From Mycobacterium asiaticum (GTDB lineage Bacteria > Actinomycetota > Actinomycetes > Mycobacteriales > Mycobacteriaceae): a DNA stretch of 64,000 bases. The stretch lies in NCBI RefSeq assembly GCF_001673315.1, contig NZ_LZLQ01000111.1, positions 1 through 64,000 of the forward strand, given 5' to 3'. The notes under the pieces were generated by a model. The model saw only the letters and a program-made list of their open reading frames with translations. It did no database searches and had not been told where the DNA came from. A program made the position numbers and the translations under genes. Of the stretch, positions 24,277 to 33,304 are shown piece after piece (the stretch's first letter is position 1; each line of letters begins with the position of its first letter).

Positions 24277-26106
24277 TTACCCCGCCGCCTGCAGCGTGAT
24301 GTCGGAGATTTTCGTGCGGCTCTCGCCATTGGTGGTGCCCAGTTTGGAGATCCACACCAGCACGTTGGACGTCTCGGTCCGGTCTTTGACGGCAATGCGG
24401 TTCTTCCCTGGCTGCAGTGAAGCAGTCGGGGCCAGCTCGACGGTGTCGGACAATTTCGCAGGGTTGTCCGTCGACGACGAGCGGATTTGCACCTCGGTTC
24501 CGGTGCTGGACACCTCGAGCGTCACGACGCTCAACGCGGTCGGTTGCGGCAAGTGCAGCAGCAGACCCATGCCCTGAATGAATTTGGGGAAAGGCTCGGC
24601 GTCCCGATAGGTGACGGTGGACCACCCGGTGCCGGGGCTGCCGTCGATGGCCAACTTGGCGTCTTGCGGATTGTCGGCGGCGCCGTCCGGCGAAAACACG
24701 GTTGCGCTCACTGGTTTGACGATCGGCCCTGGCCGCGTCGTGTTGTCGGTTCCCTTCGTGAAGTACAGCACCGCAGCCACGGTCACCGCGATCACACCGA
24801 GGACGGCGAGAATTACGGCGACGCGGGACTTCCGGCTTTTGGGTGCTGGTGCGGGTGAAGGTGCCGGTGCTGGTGCCGGTGCCGGTGCTGGTGAAGGTGC
24901 GGGTGCCGACGCAGGAGCAGGAGCGGGTGGCGTTTCAGCATTGGCCGGGGCACGGCGCTGCTTGGGGCGAGCGCCTAGCGAAAGGTTGACCACCTTGTCG
25001 GCGTCCAGGGTGTCGCCGTCCCAAAAACCGCTGACTTCGACTTCGTCGCCGTCCTCCAGCTGACCCGTGACGAGGTCGGTTTGCATCTGAACCGGGACAT
25101 GGGCGGGCCGGTTGTCCAGTTCGTCGTAGGGAACTAGCTGGAACGTCAGCGTGCCGACCGGTTGTCCAGTGTCGAGTGCGCCGCGCTGCACCCCGCGTGC
25201 CGTCCCGTGGATCAGCACCCGCTCGAGTCGCTGCGTGGCTGGACGCTCGGTTGCTCGGGGGCTTTGCGCGGGGCCCTGCTGGGTAAGGGCCCTGGCGAAG
25301 TCGGCGCAGGTGGGGTAGCGCTGAGCGGGGTCTTTGCCGAGCGCTCGGGTCAACACGGCGTCCAAGTGCGCCAGGTTGGGGCGACGCTCCGATACCCGCG
25401 GGGGTGGCGAATTCAAATGGTGGGTCAGGACCACGGCACGATTTGAGTCCTGGAACGGGGGCGCGCCGGTGAGCAGGAAAAACGTCGTGGCGGCCAAGGC
25501 ATATTGGTCTGCGCTGCCGGTGAGCGGCTTGCCAAGAAGCTGTTCGGGTGCGACGTAACTGATGGTTCCGACGGCGACGTTCGCTTCGGTGAGGTTGCTG
25601 ACGTCATCGATCTTGCGGGCGATGCCGAAGTCGGTCAACAAGACTCTGCGCCGGTGGCCGTCGGCGGCGGTGACCAGGATGTTTTCCGGCTTGACGTCCC
25701 GATGGAGCAGGCGGCGATCATGGCCGAAGTCGAGCGCATCGGCCACCGCTGCCACGATGTCGAAGACGTCTTGTTCCGGCATGCCGTGGGGGTGTCGTTC
25801 CCGAACGAGGCGGCCAGCGTCGGCGCCTTCGACGTATTCCATCGAGATCCAAAGCCGGCCATTGAACTCGCCGCGGTCGAGCACGCCGACGATATGGGGA
25901 TGCCACAGCGTCGCCGCCAGCTCAGCTTCGCGGATAAATCTCGCGCGAAACTCGTCGTCCTCTGCCGAGGCCAGAGACAAGATCTTCAGCGCGTCCTGCC
26001 GGGGCAGGCGAGGGTGCTGGGCGAGATAGACCTCGCTCATACCACCAGTGCCGAGTAAGCGCTGAATCACGTAGCCAGCGAAGACCTCGCCGTTGTTCAA
26101 CGGCAT
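24277..26106 (-). CDS. Receptor-like Ser/Thr protein kinase with MviN-like extracellular domain
   Basis: This is a 609-residue transmembrane PknB-type kinase. The glycine loop is [12 protein letters not shown] (residues 18-29), followed by the Lys in DALKIL (about 41), HRDVKPEN (135-142), DFG (159-161) and the APE motif (186-188). A linker region and an Ala/Pro repeat (about 394-422, a GC-rich tandem repeat at 24840-24930) lead to one membrane helix (about 428-450). The outer domain contains [20 protein letters not shown] and VWISKLGTT. It closely resembles, from memory, the extracellular discoidin-like domain of mycobacterial MviN (Rv3910), a peptidoglycan-precursor flippase homologue. It therefore probably senses or binds a cell-wall ligand. 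The start is taken as the ATG of MPLNNGEVF. It lies between, and opposite to, two PE-lipase genes. Confidence 0.88.
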   Translation of the reverse strand: MPLNNGEVFAGYVIQRLLGTGGMSEVYLAQHPRLPRQDALKILSLASAEDDEFRARFIREAELAATLWHPHIVGVLDRGEFNGRLWISMEYVEGADAGRLVRERHPHGMPEQDVFDIVAAVADALDFGHDRRLLHRDVKPENILVTAADGHRRRVLLTDFGIARKIDDVSNLTEANVAVGTISYVAPEQLLGKPLTGSADQYALAATTFFLLTGAPPFQDSNRAVVLTHHLNSPPPRVSERRPNLAHLDAVLTRALGKDPAQRYPTCADFARALTQQGPAQSPRATERPATQRLERVLIHGTARGVQRGALDTGQPVGTLTFQLVPYDELDNRPAHVPVQMQTDLVTGQLEDGDEVEVSGFWDGDTLDADKVVNLSLGARPKQRRAPANAETPPAPAPASAPAPSPAPAPAPAPAPSPAPAPKSRKSRVAVILAVLGVIAVTVAAVLYFTKGTDNTTRPGPIVKPVSATVFSPDGAADNPQDAKLAIDGSPGTGWSTVTYRDAEPFPKFIQGMGLLLHLPQPTALSVVTLEVSSTGTEVQIRSSSTDNPAKLSDTVELAPTASLQPGKNRIAVKDRTETSNVLVWISKLGTTNGESRTKISDITLQAAG

Positions 26107-26291
26107 GCCCGAAAGCCTACAAACCGGCACGGGCTGGTAGCGAATCCGCCGGTGACGAGGGGAACGGCTGGCGATTTTCTGCCAATTCCTCTTACGGCCG
26201 GGTGACACCTTGGATAGATTTCGTAAGGGCCGGGACCTCGGCACGCGCTGGGGACGACATCTGCGGGAACGGGGACGAGGGGAGAGTTCTT

Positions 26292-27680
26292 ATGTCGTTG
26301 ATGGTGGTGCCGGACTGGATAACCGCGGCAGCAGCCGATGCGACGGAAGTCGCGTCAGCCATCGGAGCTGCCAACGCCGCGGCGGTCGCCCCGACCACAG
26401 GGTTGGTCGCAGCGGCCGAAGACGAAGTTTCGGCGGCGATTGCGGCGCTGTTCTCCGCGCACGGACAGGGCTACCAGGCGCTGAGCGCCCAGGTCGCTAC
26501 GTTCCAGGAGCGGTTCGTGCAGGCCCTGACCAATGCGAGCAGCGCCTACGCCGCGGCCGAGGCGGCCAGTGCCGCGCCGCTGGAGACGTTCGAGGGCGCC
26601 GTCACCCTCTTCCAGCAGGAGCTTCAGCAGTTCCCCACCAACGTGGCCACCGGTTTCAACCGGTTGGGCTACGAAATTTTCACCACCATCTTCGGCGCGC
26701 CCGCTGGTCCGCCCATCCCCGCGGGGCAAACCGGGACTTTCACCGGCACCCCGTCGCTGTTCACCAGATTTGAAGAGGCGCTGCTGTATCCGGTGAAGCC
26801 GCTGCTCAGCTTGTCTGGGCTGGACAACTACATTGCGACGCCGGGTAACCCGCTCCTGCAGCTATTGGCCAGCGATGTTCCGCCGTTGTCGTGGTTCATC
26901 GGCAACTCGCCGCCTCCGTTCCTGAATTTGCTATTGGGTGAAACGGTGTCGTACAGCACCTCCAATGGGATGAGTATCGTGCAGATCACGCCGATGAATC
27001 CGACCGGCGAATACGTTGTCGGCATTCACGGCGGCGCGTTTATCTTTCCGCCGTCTTTCCTGCACTGGATCCATTACTCGGTGATGGCCTACCAGACCGG
27101 CGCGACCATTGAGGTACCGATTTACCCGTTGCTGCAGCAGGGAGGCACCGCTGGCTTGGTGGTACCGCAGATGGCCAACTTCATCTCGTCGCAAGTCACC
27201 CAACATGGAGCCGCAAATGTCAGCGTGATCGGGGACTCGGCGGGCGGCAACCTCGCCCTCGCAGCGCTCCAGCAGATGCGGGTGAACGGCAGCCAAATGC
27301 CGTCGTCAATGGTTTTGCTGTCGCCGTGGCTGGACTTGTCGATGACCAACCCCAACATTGCATTCGTTCAAGATCCGCTGTTGCCGGTCGGGCTTGCCCA
27401 GCAATTCGGCAGACAGTGGGCCGGCGGGCTGCCAATCGATAATCCCTGGGTGAGCCCCATAAATGGGTCACTTGCGGGGCTCCCGCCGACGACTGTCTAC
27501 ACCGGCAATCTGGACATACTCTCGCCCGATGCCCTCGTGTTGAAGGCGAAGGCGGCAATAGCCAACGCTCCGTTCAACTTCGTACTAGCTAACGGCCAGA
27601 TTCACGACTGGCTCATTCTTACGCTGGACGGTCCCGGATACTGGCACCAGATCAATCAAGAATTGGGTATTGCGGCCTGA
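26292..27680 (+). CDS. PE-domain alpha/beta hydrolase (LipY-type PE-lipase), second copy
   Basis: The 462-residue paralogue of the product at 23105 has a PE domain (residues 1-100, from [20 protein letters not shown] to [11 protein letters not shown]). A longer linker of about 75 extra residues follows, then the same lipase domain with HGGAF, GDSAGGN, the Asp in TGNLDIL and the His in GQIHDW. ATG 26292 follows ggggagag; an upstream GTG in frame would add 30 residues and is less likely. It is expected to be an ESX-5 substrate acting at the cell surface. An inverted repeat follows the stop (27701-27755). Confidence 0.88.
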   Translation: MSLMVVPDWITAAAADATEVASAIGAANAAAVAPTTGLVAAAEDEVSAAIAALFSAHGQGYQALSAQVATFQERFVQALTNASSAYAAAEAASAAPLETFEGAVTLFQQELQQFPTNVATGFNRLGYEIFTTIFGAPAGPPIPAGQTGTFTGTPSLFTRFEEALLYPVKPLLSLSGLDNYIATPGNPLLQLLASDVPPLSWFIGNSPPPFLNLLLGETVSYSTSNGMSIVQITPMNPTGEYVVGIHGGAFIFPPSFLHWIHYSVMAYQTGATIEVPIYPLLQQGGTAGLVVPQMANFISSQVTQHGAANVSVIGDSAGGNLALAALQQMRVNGSQMPSSMVLLSPWLDLSMTNPNIAFVQDPLLPVGLAQQFGRQWAGGLPIDNPWVSPINGSLAGLPPTTVYTGNLDILSPDALVLKAKAAIANAPFNFVLANGQIHDWLILTLDGPGYWHQINQELGIAA

Positions 27681-27700
27681 CCCGGTATAGCCCGTCCAGC

Positions 27701-27755
27701 GAGACTGAAAATCTGCAGACAAAGTGCGAGTAGAGGTCTGCAGAAATTCAGTCTC
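27701..27755 (+). terminator. Inverted repeat after the PE-lipase gene
   Basis: The 19-bp arms gagactgaaaatctgcaga (27701-27719) and tctgcagaaattcagtctc (27737-27755) pair except for a short A-rich bulge, around a 17-bp loop. The element lies 21 bp after the stop at 27680 and 43 bp before the next gene. It could end the lipase transcript; there is no T-tract, as is common in mycobacteria. It could also be a regulatory dyad for the gene at 27798. Confidence 0.5.
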
Positions 27756-27797
27756 GGTGAAAGCGGTCGCAACTACCACGCTGATCCTCATGAAACT

Positions 27798-29513
27798 ATG
27801 GGTCGAATGATCCTTTCCGTCGACCTCGGCAAGACCGCGTGCCGGGTCGCCGCCGGCGGCCGGAGGGCGGAGGGTCCCGGTGCGCCGGGCCTTGGGGCGC
27901 CGGGCGGAGTCCGGGCCGCCCACGCGGCAATCTTGGCCTTAGCCACCGATTTCGGGCCGGTCGAGGAACTGATCGTGGGTGCCGCCGGGGCATTGACGGC
28001 CCCGGACGCGGCACGTGCGCTGGCCGATACGCTCGTCAATTCGCTGCGGGCACAACGGGTCACGGTCACCAGTGACGCCGTGATCGCACACGCGGGTGCG
28101 CTGGACGGAAAGCCTGGCACCGTGCTGATCGTGGGCACCGGTGTCGTCGCGCTCACGATCGACGCGGACGGCGCGCTGCGCACCGCCGACGGCTGGGGAC
28201 CATGGCTGGGCGACGAGGGTGGCGGCGCGTGGATTGGCGCCGCCGGGTTACGCGCGGCGCTGCGCGCACACGACGGTCGCGGACCTGCCACCGCGTTGCT
28301 GGATGCCGCCAGTGCCCGCTTCGGTCCGCCGAATCGCTGGCCGGGACAGTTCACCGACGCGGCCGCGCTCGCCTCGTTCGCGCCCAATGTCCTTGCTGCG
28401 CAGGGTGATTCCGTTGCATCGGCGATCGTGAACACGGCGGCCGAGTCGCTGGCCGCGACGGCCCGGGCGGTCGGGGACGGCCCGGTGGCAATGGTCGGCG
28501 GACTGGCCGGTATCGAGGCGCTGCGCAACCGGATCCAACTTGTCTCGCCCGTCGGCGACGCGCTCGGCGGCACCTTGCGGCTGAGCGAAATCCACCAGCC
28601 GCACGTACTTCGGGTGCACGCGTCCGCTCCCGCGAACAGCCTCGACGCGCTCGCCACCGAAGCGGTACGCCCAGACCTGCATGACCTCGATACCCGGCCC
28701 ATCGCAGAGGTGGTCGGGCTGCTCGTCGCGGCCGAGGGGGAGGCGCACGCGGCGGTGGTGGCGGCCCTGCCGCGAATCGCGTCGGCAGCCGAGGCTATCG
28801 CCGCGCGCCTCGAGCACGGCGGCCGCCTGATCTACGCCGGCGCCGGAACACCCGGCCGGCTCGGGGTGCTCGATGCGGCCGAGTGCGGTCCCACGTTCAA
28901 CACCGAGATTGTGCGTGGCGTAATCGCCGGCGGACCGGCGGCGCTGACCCAGGCGGTCGACGGTGCCGAAGACACGTTCGACCCTGCCGACCTCGCCGAC
29001 GTGACCTCCGCCGATGCGCTCGTCGGGATCACGGCATCGGGACGCACGCCCTACGTGATCGGGGCCCTCAACCATGCGCGCGCGTCGGGCGCGCTGACCG
29101 TCGCGATCGTCAACAACTCCGGCAGCGAGGCGAGCGCCGACATCGTGATCGAACTGCTGACCGGACCCGAAGTGTTGGCCGGTTCCACCCGGCTCAAGGC
29201 CGGGACGTCCCAGAAGGTGGTGCTCAATGCGCTCTCGACCAGCGTGATGATCGCACTCGGCAAGGCCTACGGACCGCGGATGGTCGACGTGCGCGCGACC
29301 AACGCCAAGCTGCGCCGCCGCACGGTGCGCATCGTCCGCGACGCGGTGGGCGTCGACGAACAGACCGCGGCCGACGCCTTAGCCGCTGCGGGGGGTCATG
29401 CCAAGACCGCGATCGTCGCGCTGCTTGCCGGCGTTGACGCGGCCGATGCCGCCAGCCGGCTCGTCCGCGCCAGGGGGCGGGTGCGGGAGGCAGTCATGGG
29501 ACGGCCGCGATGA
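27798..29513 (+). CDS. murQ: Fusion of an amino-sugar kinase (BadF/GlcNAc-kinase-like) and MurNAc-6-phosphate etherase (MurQ)
   Basis: The 571-residue protein has two enzymes in one chain. Residues 1-285 are an ASKHA-fold kinase of the N-acetylglucosamine-kinase/BadF type: SVDLGKT at the start, VLIVGTGVVA near 115 and GDEGGGAWIG near 137. Residues 295-571 are a SIS-domain etherase with the MurQ signature YAGAGTPGRLGVLDAAECGP, and the catalytic acids lie in AAECGPTF and GAEDTFD. Together they would phosphorylate MurNAc and then cleave the lactyl ether, recycling peptidoglycan sugars. The combination keeps both steps in one polypeptide. The stop overlaps the next gene by 4 bp, linking it to the serine-hydrolase lipoprotein. 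Confidence 0.87.
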   Translation: MGRMILSVDLGKTACRVAAGGRRAEGPGAPGLGAPGGVRAAHAAILALATDFGPVEELIVGAAGALTAPDAARALADTLVNSLRAQRVTVTSDAVIAHAGALDGKPGTVLIVGTGVVALTIDADGALRTADGWGPWLGDEGGGAWIGAAGLRAALRAHDGRGPATALLDAASARFGPPNRWPGQFTDAAALASFAPNVLAAQGDSVASAIVNTAAESLAATARAVGDGPVAMVGGLAGIEALRNRIQLVSPVGDALGGTLRLSEIHQPHVLRVHASAPANSLDALATEAVRPDLHDLDTRPIAEVVGLLVAAEGEAHAAVVAALPRIASAAEAIAARLEHGGRLIYAGAGTPGRLGVLDAAECGPTFNTEIVRGVIAGGPAALTQAVDGAEDTFDPADLADVTSADALVGITASGRTPYVIGALNHARASGALTVAIVNNSGSEASADIVIELLTGPEVLAGSTRLKAGTSQKVVLNALSTSVMIALGKAYGPRMVDVRATNAKLRRRTVRIVRDAVGVDEQTAADALAAAGGHAKTAIVALLAGVDAADAASRLVRARGRVREAVMGRPR

Positions 29514-31030
29514 TGCGACGAACCATCGGGATTGTCGGGGCCGTGGCGCTGACATGCATTGCAGCCTGCGGGCATAACGATCAAGCACCCCGCGCGGTAA
29601 GCACGACGACGCAGCCGCCGGTCACCACCACGACACCGGCCCGCGCCACGATCTCCAAGCTGCCCGACATACCCACCCCACCGGCCTTCGCGCCCGTCTC
29701 CAAGCTGATCAACGACGCGATCGCGGCGCAGAAACTCCCGGGTGCGGTGCTTTTGGTCGGACACGGCGGCGAAGTCGTCGTTCGCCAGGCATATGGCTCG
29801 CGAAAACTGGCCAGCGAGCCGGGACTGGATGGATCGCCGGCACCCGCGGACCCGATGACCGAAGACACGATCTTCGACCTGGCGTCTTTAACCAAGATCC
29901 TGGCGACCGCGACCGCCGTCATGGAGCTTTACGAACAAGGCATGGTCCAGTTCGACGATCCGGTCCAGCAGTACTTGCCCGACTTCAACACGACGAACGA
30001 TCCGCGGCGCGCGAAGGTAACGGTTCGTATGCTGCTGACCCACACTTCCGGTGAGACGGGCGACGTGGAACTCAAAGATCCGTGGGGCTTGGACCGTGCC
30101 GACAAAGCGGAGGGCATACATCGGGCGCTGACCACGCCGCTTGAATCCGGTCCCGGGGAAGGGTTCCGCTACTCGGACATCAACTTCATCCTGCTCGGCG
30201 CGCTGGTTGAGAAACTCACCGGCCAGGACGAGGACGTCTACGTTGCCGAACACGTCTTCGCCCCGCTGGGCATGGCGGACACTCGCTACCTGCCCCCGGC
30301 CAAAGCCTGTGGGCCACATACGATTCGAGGCGCTGCGATCGGGTGGGCACCCGCGCCGCAAGGCGGGGCACCGGCGTCGTGCCCGGCGGGGACGTGGAGC
30401 ACCGAATTGTTGCCGCGCATCGCCCCGACCGCGCGCGACGAAGAGGGCAGAGCTGAGCCGGACAAAAATCCCGACCTCGACCATCTGCTCTGGGGCACCG
30501 TCCACGACACCACGGCCCGGCGCATGGGTGGCGTGGCCGGGCATGCCGGCGTGTTTTCGACGGCGCGGGATGTCGGTATCTTCGCGCAAGCGCTGCTTGA
30601 CCGGCTTGCCGGACGGCCGAGCCAATTCCCGCTGCTGCAAACAACTTTGGAGCTGATGACGACCCCGCAGCAGCCGGGACACACGGCTACTCAAGTCGGC
30701 GCGGCCAACCAGGCCACCCGCGACGCTGTCGCCAAGCACCCGAATACCCGGGACCCGCTGCTAGCTCCGCGCTATCCCGCGATCCCCGGCCAGAACCTGC
30801 GCGGCTTCGGTTGGGATATCGACACGCCCCTGTCCGGGGTGCGGGGGATGGTGTTCCCGATCGGTGGCTTCGGCCACACCGGCTTCACCGGAACCTCAAT
30901 TTGGATAGACCCCAGCTCGAACACCTACATCGTGTTGCTGGCCAACTCGATCCACACCCGGGGTAGTCCACCGATGTCGGATCTGCGCGGGGAGGTGGCG
31001 ACGGCGACGGCCCGGGCCTTAGGGCTATAG
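29510..31030 (+). CDS. Serine beta-lactamase-like lipoprotein (class C/EstB-type hydrolase)
   Basis: The 506-residue exported protein has a signal sequence ending in the lipobox IAAC (Cys20), a Thr/Pro-rich linker (residues 30-62) and a beta-lactamase-fold domain. The SxxK nucleophile is S126-L-T-K129 and YSD lies near residue 221. In other bacteria similar proteins sit in muropeptide-recycling operons beside MurQ, as here, where the start overlaps the fused kinase-MurQ gene. The activity could be amidase, esterase or DD-peptidase. A role in beta-lactam resistance cannot be inferred. It converges on the M15 peptidase gene 5 bp downstream. Confidence 0.85.
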   Translation: MMRRTIGIVGAVALTCIAACGHNDQAPRAVSTTTQPPVTTTTPARATISKLPDIPTPPAFAPVSKLINDAIAAQKLPGAVLLVGHGGEVVVRQAYGSRKLASEPGLDGSPAPADPMTEDTIFDLASLTKILATATAVMELYEQGMVQFDDPVQQYLPDFNTTNDPRRAKVTVRMLLTHTSGETGDVELKDPWGLDRADKAEGIHRALTTPLESGPGEGFRYSDINFILLGALVEKLTGQDEDVYVAEHVFAPLGMADTRYLPPAKACGPHTIRGAAIGWAPAPQGGAPASCPAGTWSTELLPRIAPTARDEEGRAEPDKNPDLDHLLWGTVHDTTARRMGGVAGHAGVFSTARDVGIFAQALLDRLAGRPSQFPLLQTTLELMTTPQQPGHTATQVGAANQATRDAVAKHPNTRDPLLAPRYPAIPGQNLRGFGWDIDTPLSGVRGMVFPIGGFGHTGFTGTSIWIDPSSNTYIVLLANSIHTRGSPPMSDLRGEVATATARALGL

Positions 31031-31035
31031 CGCGT

Positions 31036-31845
31036 TCACATCCGTTCGAAATGTTGATAGTCCGGAGTTCGCCAGTCGCCACCCCACTGCCAGCCACGCT
31101 CGGTGAACGCGCGCGCGGCCGGGTCGCCTCCGTGGATGATTCCGGGGTCGGTGCGGCTGCGGTCGAGGTACGCCTCGGCATTGCGCGGTTCGAAATAGCC
31201 GCTGACATACAGGCACGGATTGATCAGCGGATTGATATCGATCGCGCGGCCGTAGGCGTGCGGCGACCATTCGCTGGTTCCAGGGATGCGTCGGCAGTTG
31301 AACGCCGACGTGTTGTTGTCCTCCATCGATAATTCGTCGTCCGCCTGCTGGTAGTTGTCGACCGTACGCATCTTGTCGACGGGATAACCCAGCCGGCGTA
31401 GTTGCTCGAAAATAGCGATGACGTCGGCGACCAGATCTTCGTGCACGATCAGTCGGCCGTGCTGGGTTTGGCCGTCGAAGCCCACATAGTCCACTTCGAC
31501 GCGTCGCAGCTGCTCCGGTTCGACGGGGCAACCGGGCTGCCAGGTCGAGCCGAGGTCGGACGCGGTGACCGGATGCACGGTTGTGGCCGGGGGCGCCGGC
31601 GGCGCAACGGGCGACGATGACGGCGGGCTGGACGGCGGTGCCGTGCCCGACGATGGTGCCGCGCTTGAAGGCGGGGGGGTCGATGATGACGCGGCGGGCC
31701 GGGGCGGCGCGGGGGAGCACTGCACCAGAACGGCCGCCGCGAGCGCGACCGTCAGGATGGCGCCCGACCGCTGCACTGGTGTCAACTCGAATTGGTCCTC
31801 ATTGCCGGCCTCCGTCGCTACAAGCAACGCTGCGTTCGTTGCCAC
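31036..31845 (-). CDS. M15-family D-Ala-D-Ala carboxypeptidase-like exported protein
   Basis: The 269-residue protein has a hydrophobic N-terminal segment (about residues 28-43) ending before a Cys (VLVQC), a possible lipoprotein site, then a Pro/Ser-rich linker. The C-terminal M15 peptidase domain has zinc ligands in SPHAYGRAIDINP and WGGDWRTPDYQHFE. It would cleave peptidoglycan peptides outside the membrane. It is transcribed towards the serine hydrolase, and the group 27.8-31.8 kb reads as a wall-recycling set. The start at 31845 leaves about 27 residues before the hydrophobic segment and may be too long. Confidence 0.83.
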   Translation of the reverse strand: MATNAALLVATEAGNEDQFELTPVQRSGAILTVALAAAVLVQCSPAPPRPAASSSTPPPSSAAPSSGTAPPSSPPSSSPVAPPAPPATTVHPVTASDLGSTWQPGCPVEPEQLRRVEVDYVGFDGQTQHGRLIVHEDLVADVIAIFEQLRRLGYPVDKMRTVDNYQQADDELSMEDNNTSAFNCRRIPGTSEWSPHAYGRAIDINPLINPCLYVSGYFEPRNAEAYLDRSRTDPGIIHGGDPAARAFTERGWQWGGDWRTPDYQHFERM

Positions 31846-31895
31846 CGTACCGGGGACCAGAAAATCGCTGAGCGGCTACTCGTTGGGCAACGCGG

Positions 31896-32414
31896 CTATG
31901 CCTTCGAGGCCGCGCGCGTGGCGAGTCCGGCCAGGTTGGCCAGTGAGTTGTCCAGATGCCCGCGAGCAAACGGTGGGAACTCGATGTCCCGGTAGTTCGG
32001 CGGCACCGCCGACCAGTCGTAGGTCAATTGAACCTCGGTCTCGGATGGTCCGACCGGCTTCAGGTCGTACCGCCAGATCCAGCCTCCGAACGCGAGGTTG
32101 TCCTCGTTCGGTGCATCTGTGAGGCGGGCCCCCGGCGCTGACACATCCTGTCCCGGTTCCCAGGCGATGGCCCTGGACGGGTCGTACACGACAACTCTGT
32201 TGACCATCTCGTAGTGCCTGTCCGGATGGTCGTCGTGGTACATCGCCATCCGGAAGATTTGCCCAAGCGCGGTCAGGGGTTGGTCGTTGAGCGGTTCACG
32301 CACCCAGCCCGTGCCGTCGATCGCCGCGTGCGTGCTGGGGTCCGCGAGCACATCGAAGACGACGTTGGCTGGGGCGCTGATGGTGGTCGCAACGACCACT
32401 TGTTGTTGAGTCAC
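31896..32414 (-). CDS. SRPBCC/START-like domain protein
   Basis: The 172-residue polyketide-cyclase-like (SRPBCC) protein has the N-terminal strand VVVATTISAPANVVFDVLAD and a long C-terminal helix (GHLDNSLANLAGLATRAAS). These proteins bind hydrophobic ligands in a deep cavity. Nothing in the sequence indicates the ligand. It lies 30 bp after the VOC gene on the same strand, probably in one operon with VOC and PhyH. Confidence 0.82.
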   Translation of the reverse strand: MTQQQVVVATTISAPANVVFDVLADPSTHAAIDGTGWVREPLNDQPLTALGQIFRMAMYHDDHPDRHYEMVNRVVVYDPSRAIAWEPGQDVSAPGARLTDAPNEDNLAFGGWIWRYDLKPVGPSETEVQLTYDWSAVPPNYRDIEFPPFARGHLDNSLANLAGLATRAASKA

Positions 32415-32444
32415 AGCAATACTGACCGGGGCCGCGACGAAAAC

Positions 32445-33299
32445 TCATCGCTCAATCAGCAGCGTGGGCACGCCACACGTACCGTCCTTGACGCTGATCA
32501 CCCGCGTGCCGGGCTTGCGTCCCGAGCGAACGTCGGAGACCTCGAGTCCAGCGTCAGCGAGCCGCGTTCGAGCCGCATCAGCGTTCGGAACGCGCCAGGA
32601 CAACCCCCAGAGCCGATCGGTGTCGATCGGAGACCGCGGGTCGCGCAGCGGCTGCGCAAGCTCCACGGTCACCCCGCCCACGCGCAGGAAAACCAACCGC
32701 ATACCCCAGTCCGGAAAGGTGCGGTCGAGTGCCAGGCGCAGGCCCAGGCCGTCGCGGTATAGCGAGATCGCGGCATCGGCGTCGCAGGTCTGGACCACCG
32801 CGTGGTCGATCCCGGTGACCACGGCGTCCTCGGATCCGTCCAGAGCGGCCTCCGGAAGTCGATCCGGGTTCTCGTGCTCGATCGCGATCATCAGCACGCC
32901 GCGGGTATGTGTTTCCGGCAGCAGCACGCTGCGCCAGCGCCGCTCCAGACCGGAGTCGGTGTCGCGGCCGAGACCGTGCGACATCGGTGGCGGCTCAAGG
33001 CCGTTCGCGTGGAGCTGTGCGTGGGCAGTGGCGAGATCCGACGACGCAAACGCGAGCCCGATCGGGCCCTCGCCGTGTCGATCCAACCGGGCCGCGACCG
33101 TCTGCCCGAGGGGTCCGTCCCCGTGCGGAGTGATCAATTCCAGGTACGTATTGGACAGCCGGAACAGTGCATTCGCCGTGCCCCAACCCGGATGTTCACC
33201 GCGCCACGACGGGCGACGCGACAACAGCGTGGTGTAGCTCCGTGCGGCGACGTCCAAGTCACGCACAGCGACAATCACGTGGTCGAGCGCGTCGAACAC
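32445..33299 (-). CDS. VOC (glyoxalase/bleomycin-resistance) family protein, two modules
   Basis: This is a protein of about 284 residues with two VOC modules. One starts with LDHVIVAVRDLDVAARSYTT, the other with GIDHAVVQTCDADAAISLYR near residue 150. The first resembles the glyoxalase-like domain-3 group. The chosen GTG at 33299 lies 5 bp after the PhyH stop, and the protein then begins directly with the first VOC strand. An upstream extension inside the phyH gene would make little sense. The substrate is unknown. Confidence 0.8.
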   Translation of the reverse strand: MFDALDHVIVAVRDLDVAARSYTTLLSRRPSWRGEHPGWGTANALFRLSNTYLELITPHGDGPLGQTVAARLDRHGEGPIGLAFASSDLATAHAQLHANGLEPPPMSHGLGRDTDSGLERRWRSVLLPETHTRGVLMIAIEHENPDRLPEAALDGSEDAVVTGIDHAVVQTCDADAAISLYRDGLGLRLALDRTFPDWGMRLVFLRVGGVTVELAQPLRDPRSPIDTDRLWGLSWRVPNADAARTRLADAGLEVSDVRSGRKPGTRVISVKDGTCGVPTLLIER

Positions 33300-33304
33300 C
33301 CGAG

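Noticed and set aside
24840..24930. GC-rich tandem repeat as a possible independent element
   Set aside because: It encodes the Ala/Pro linker of the kinase in frame and needs no other explanation.
29510..31030. Beta-lactam resistance gene
   Set aside because: The SxxK fold is shared by esterases, amidases and DD-peptidases; the context with MurQ points to wall recycling.
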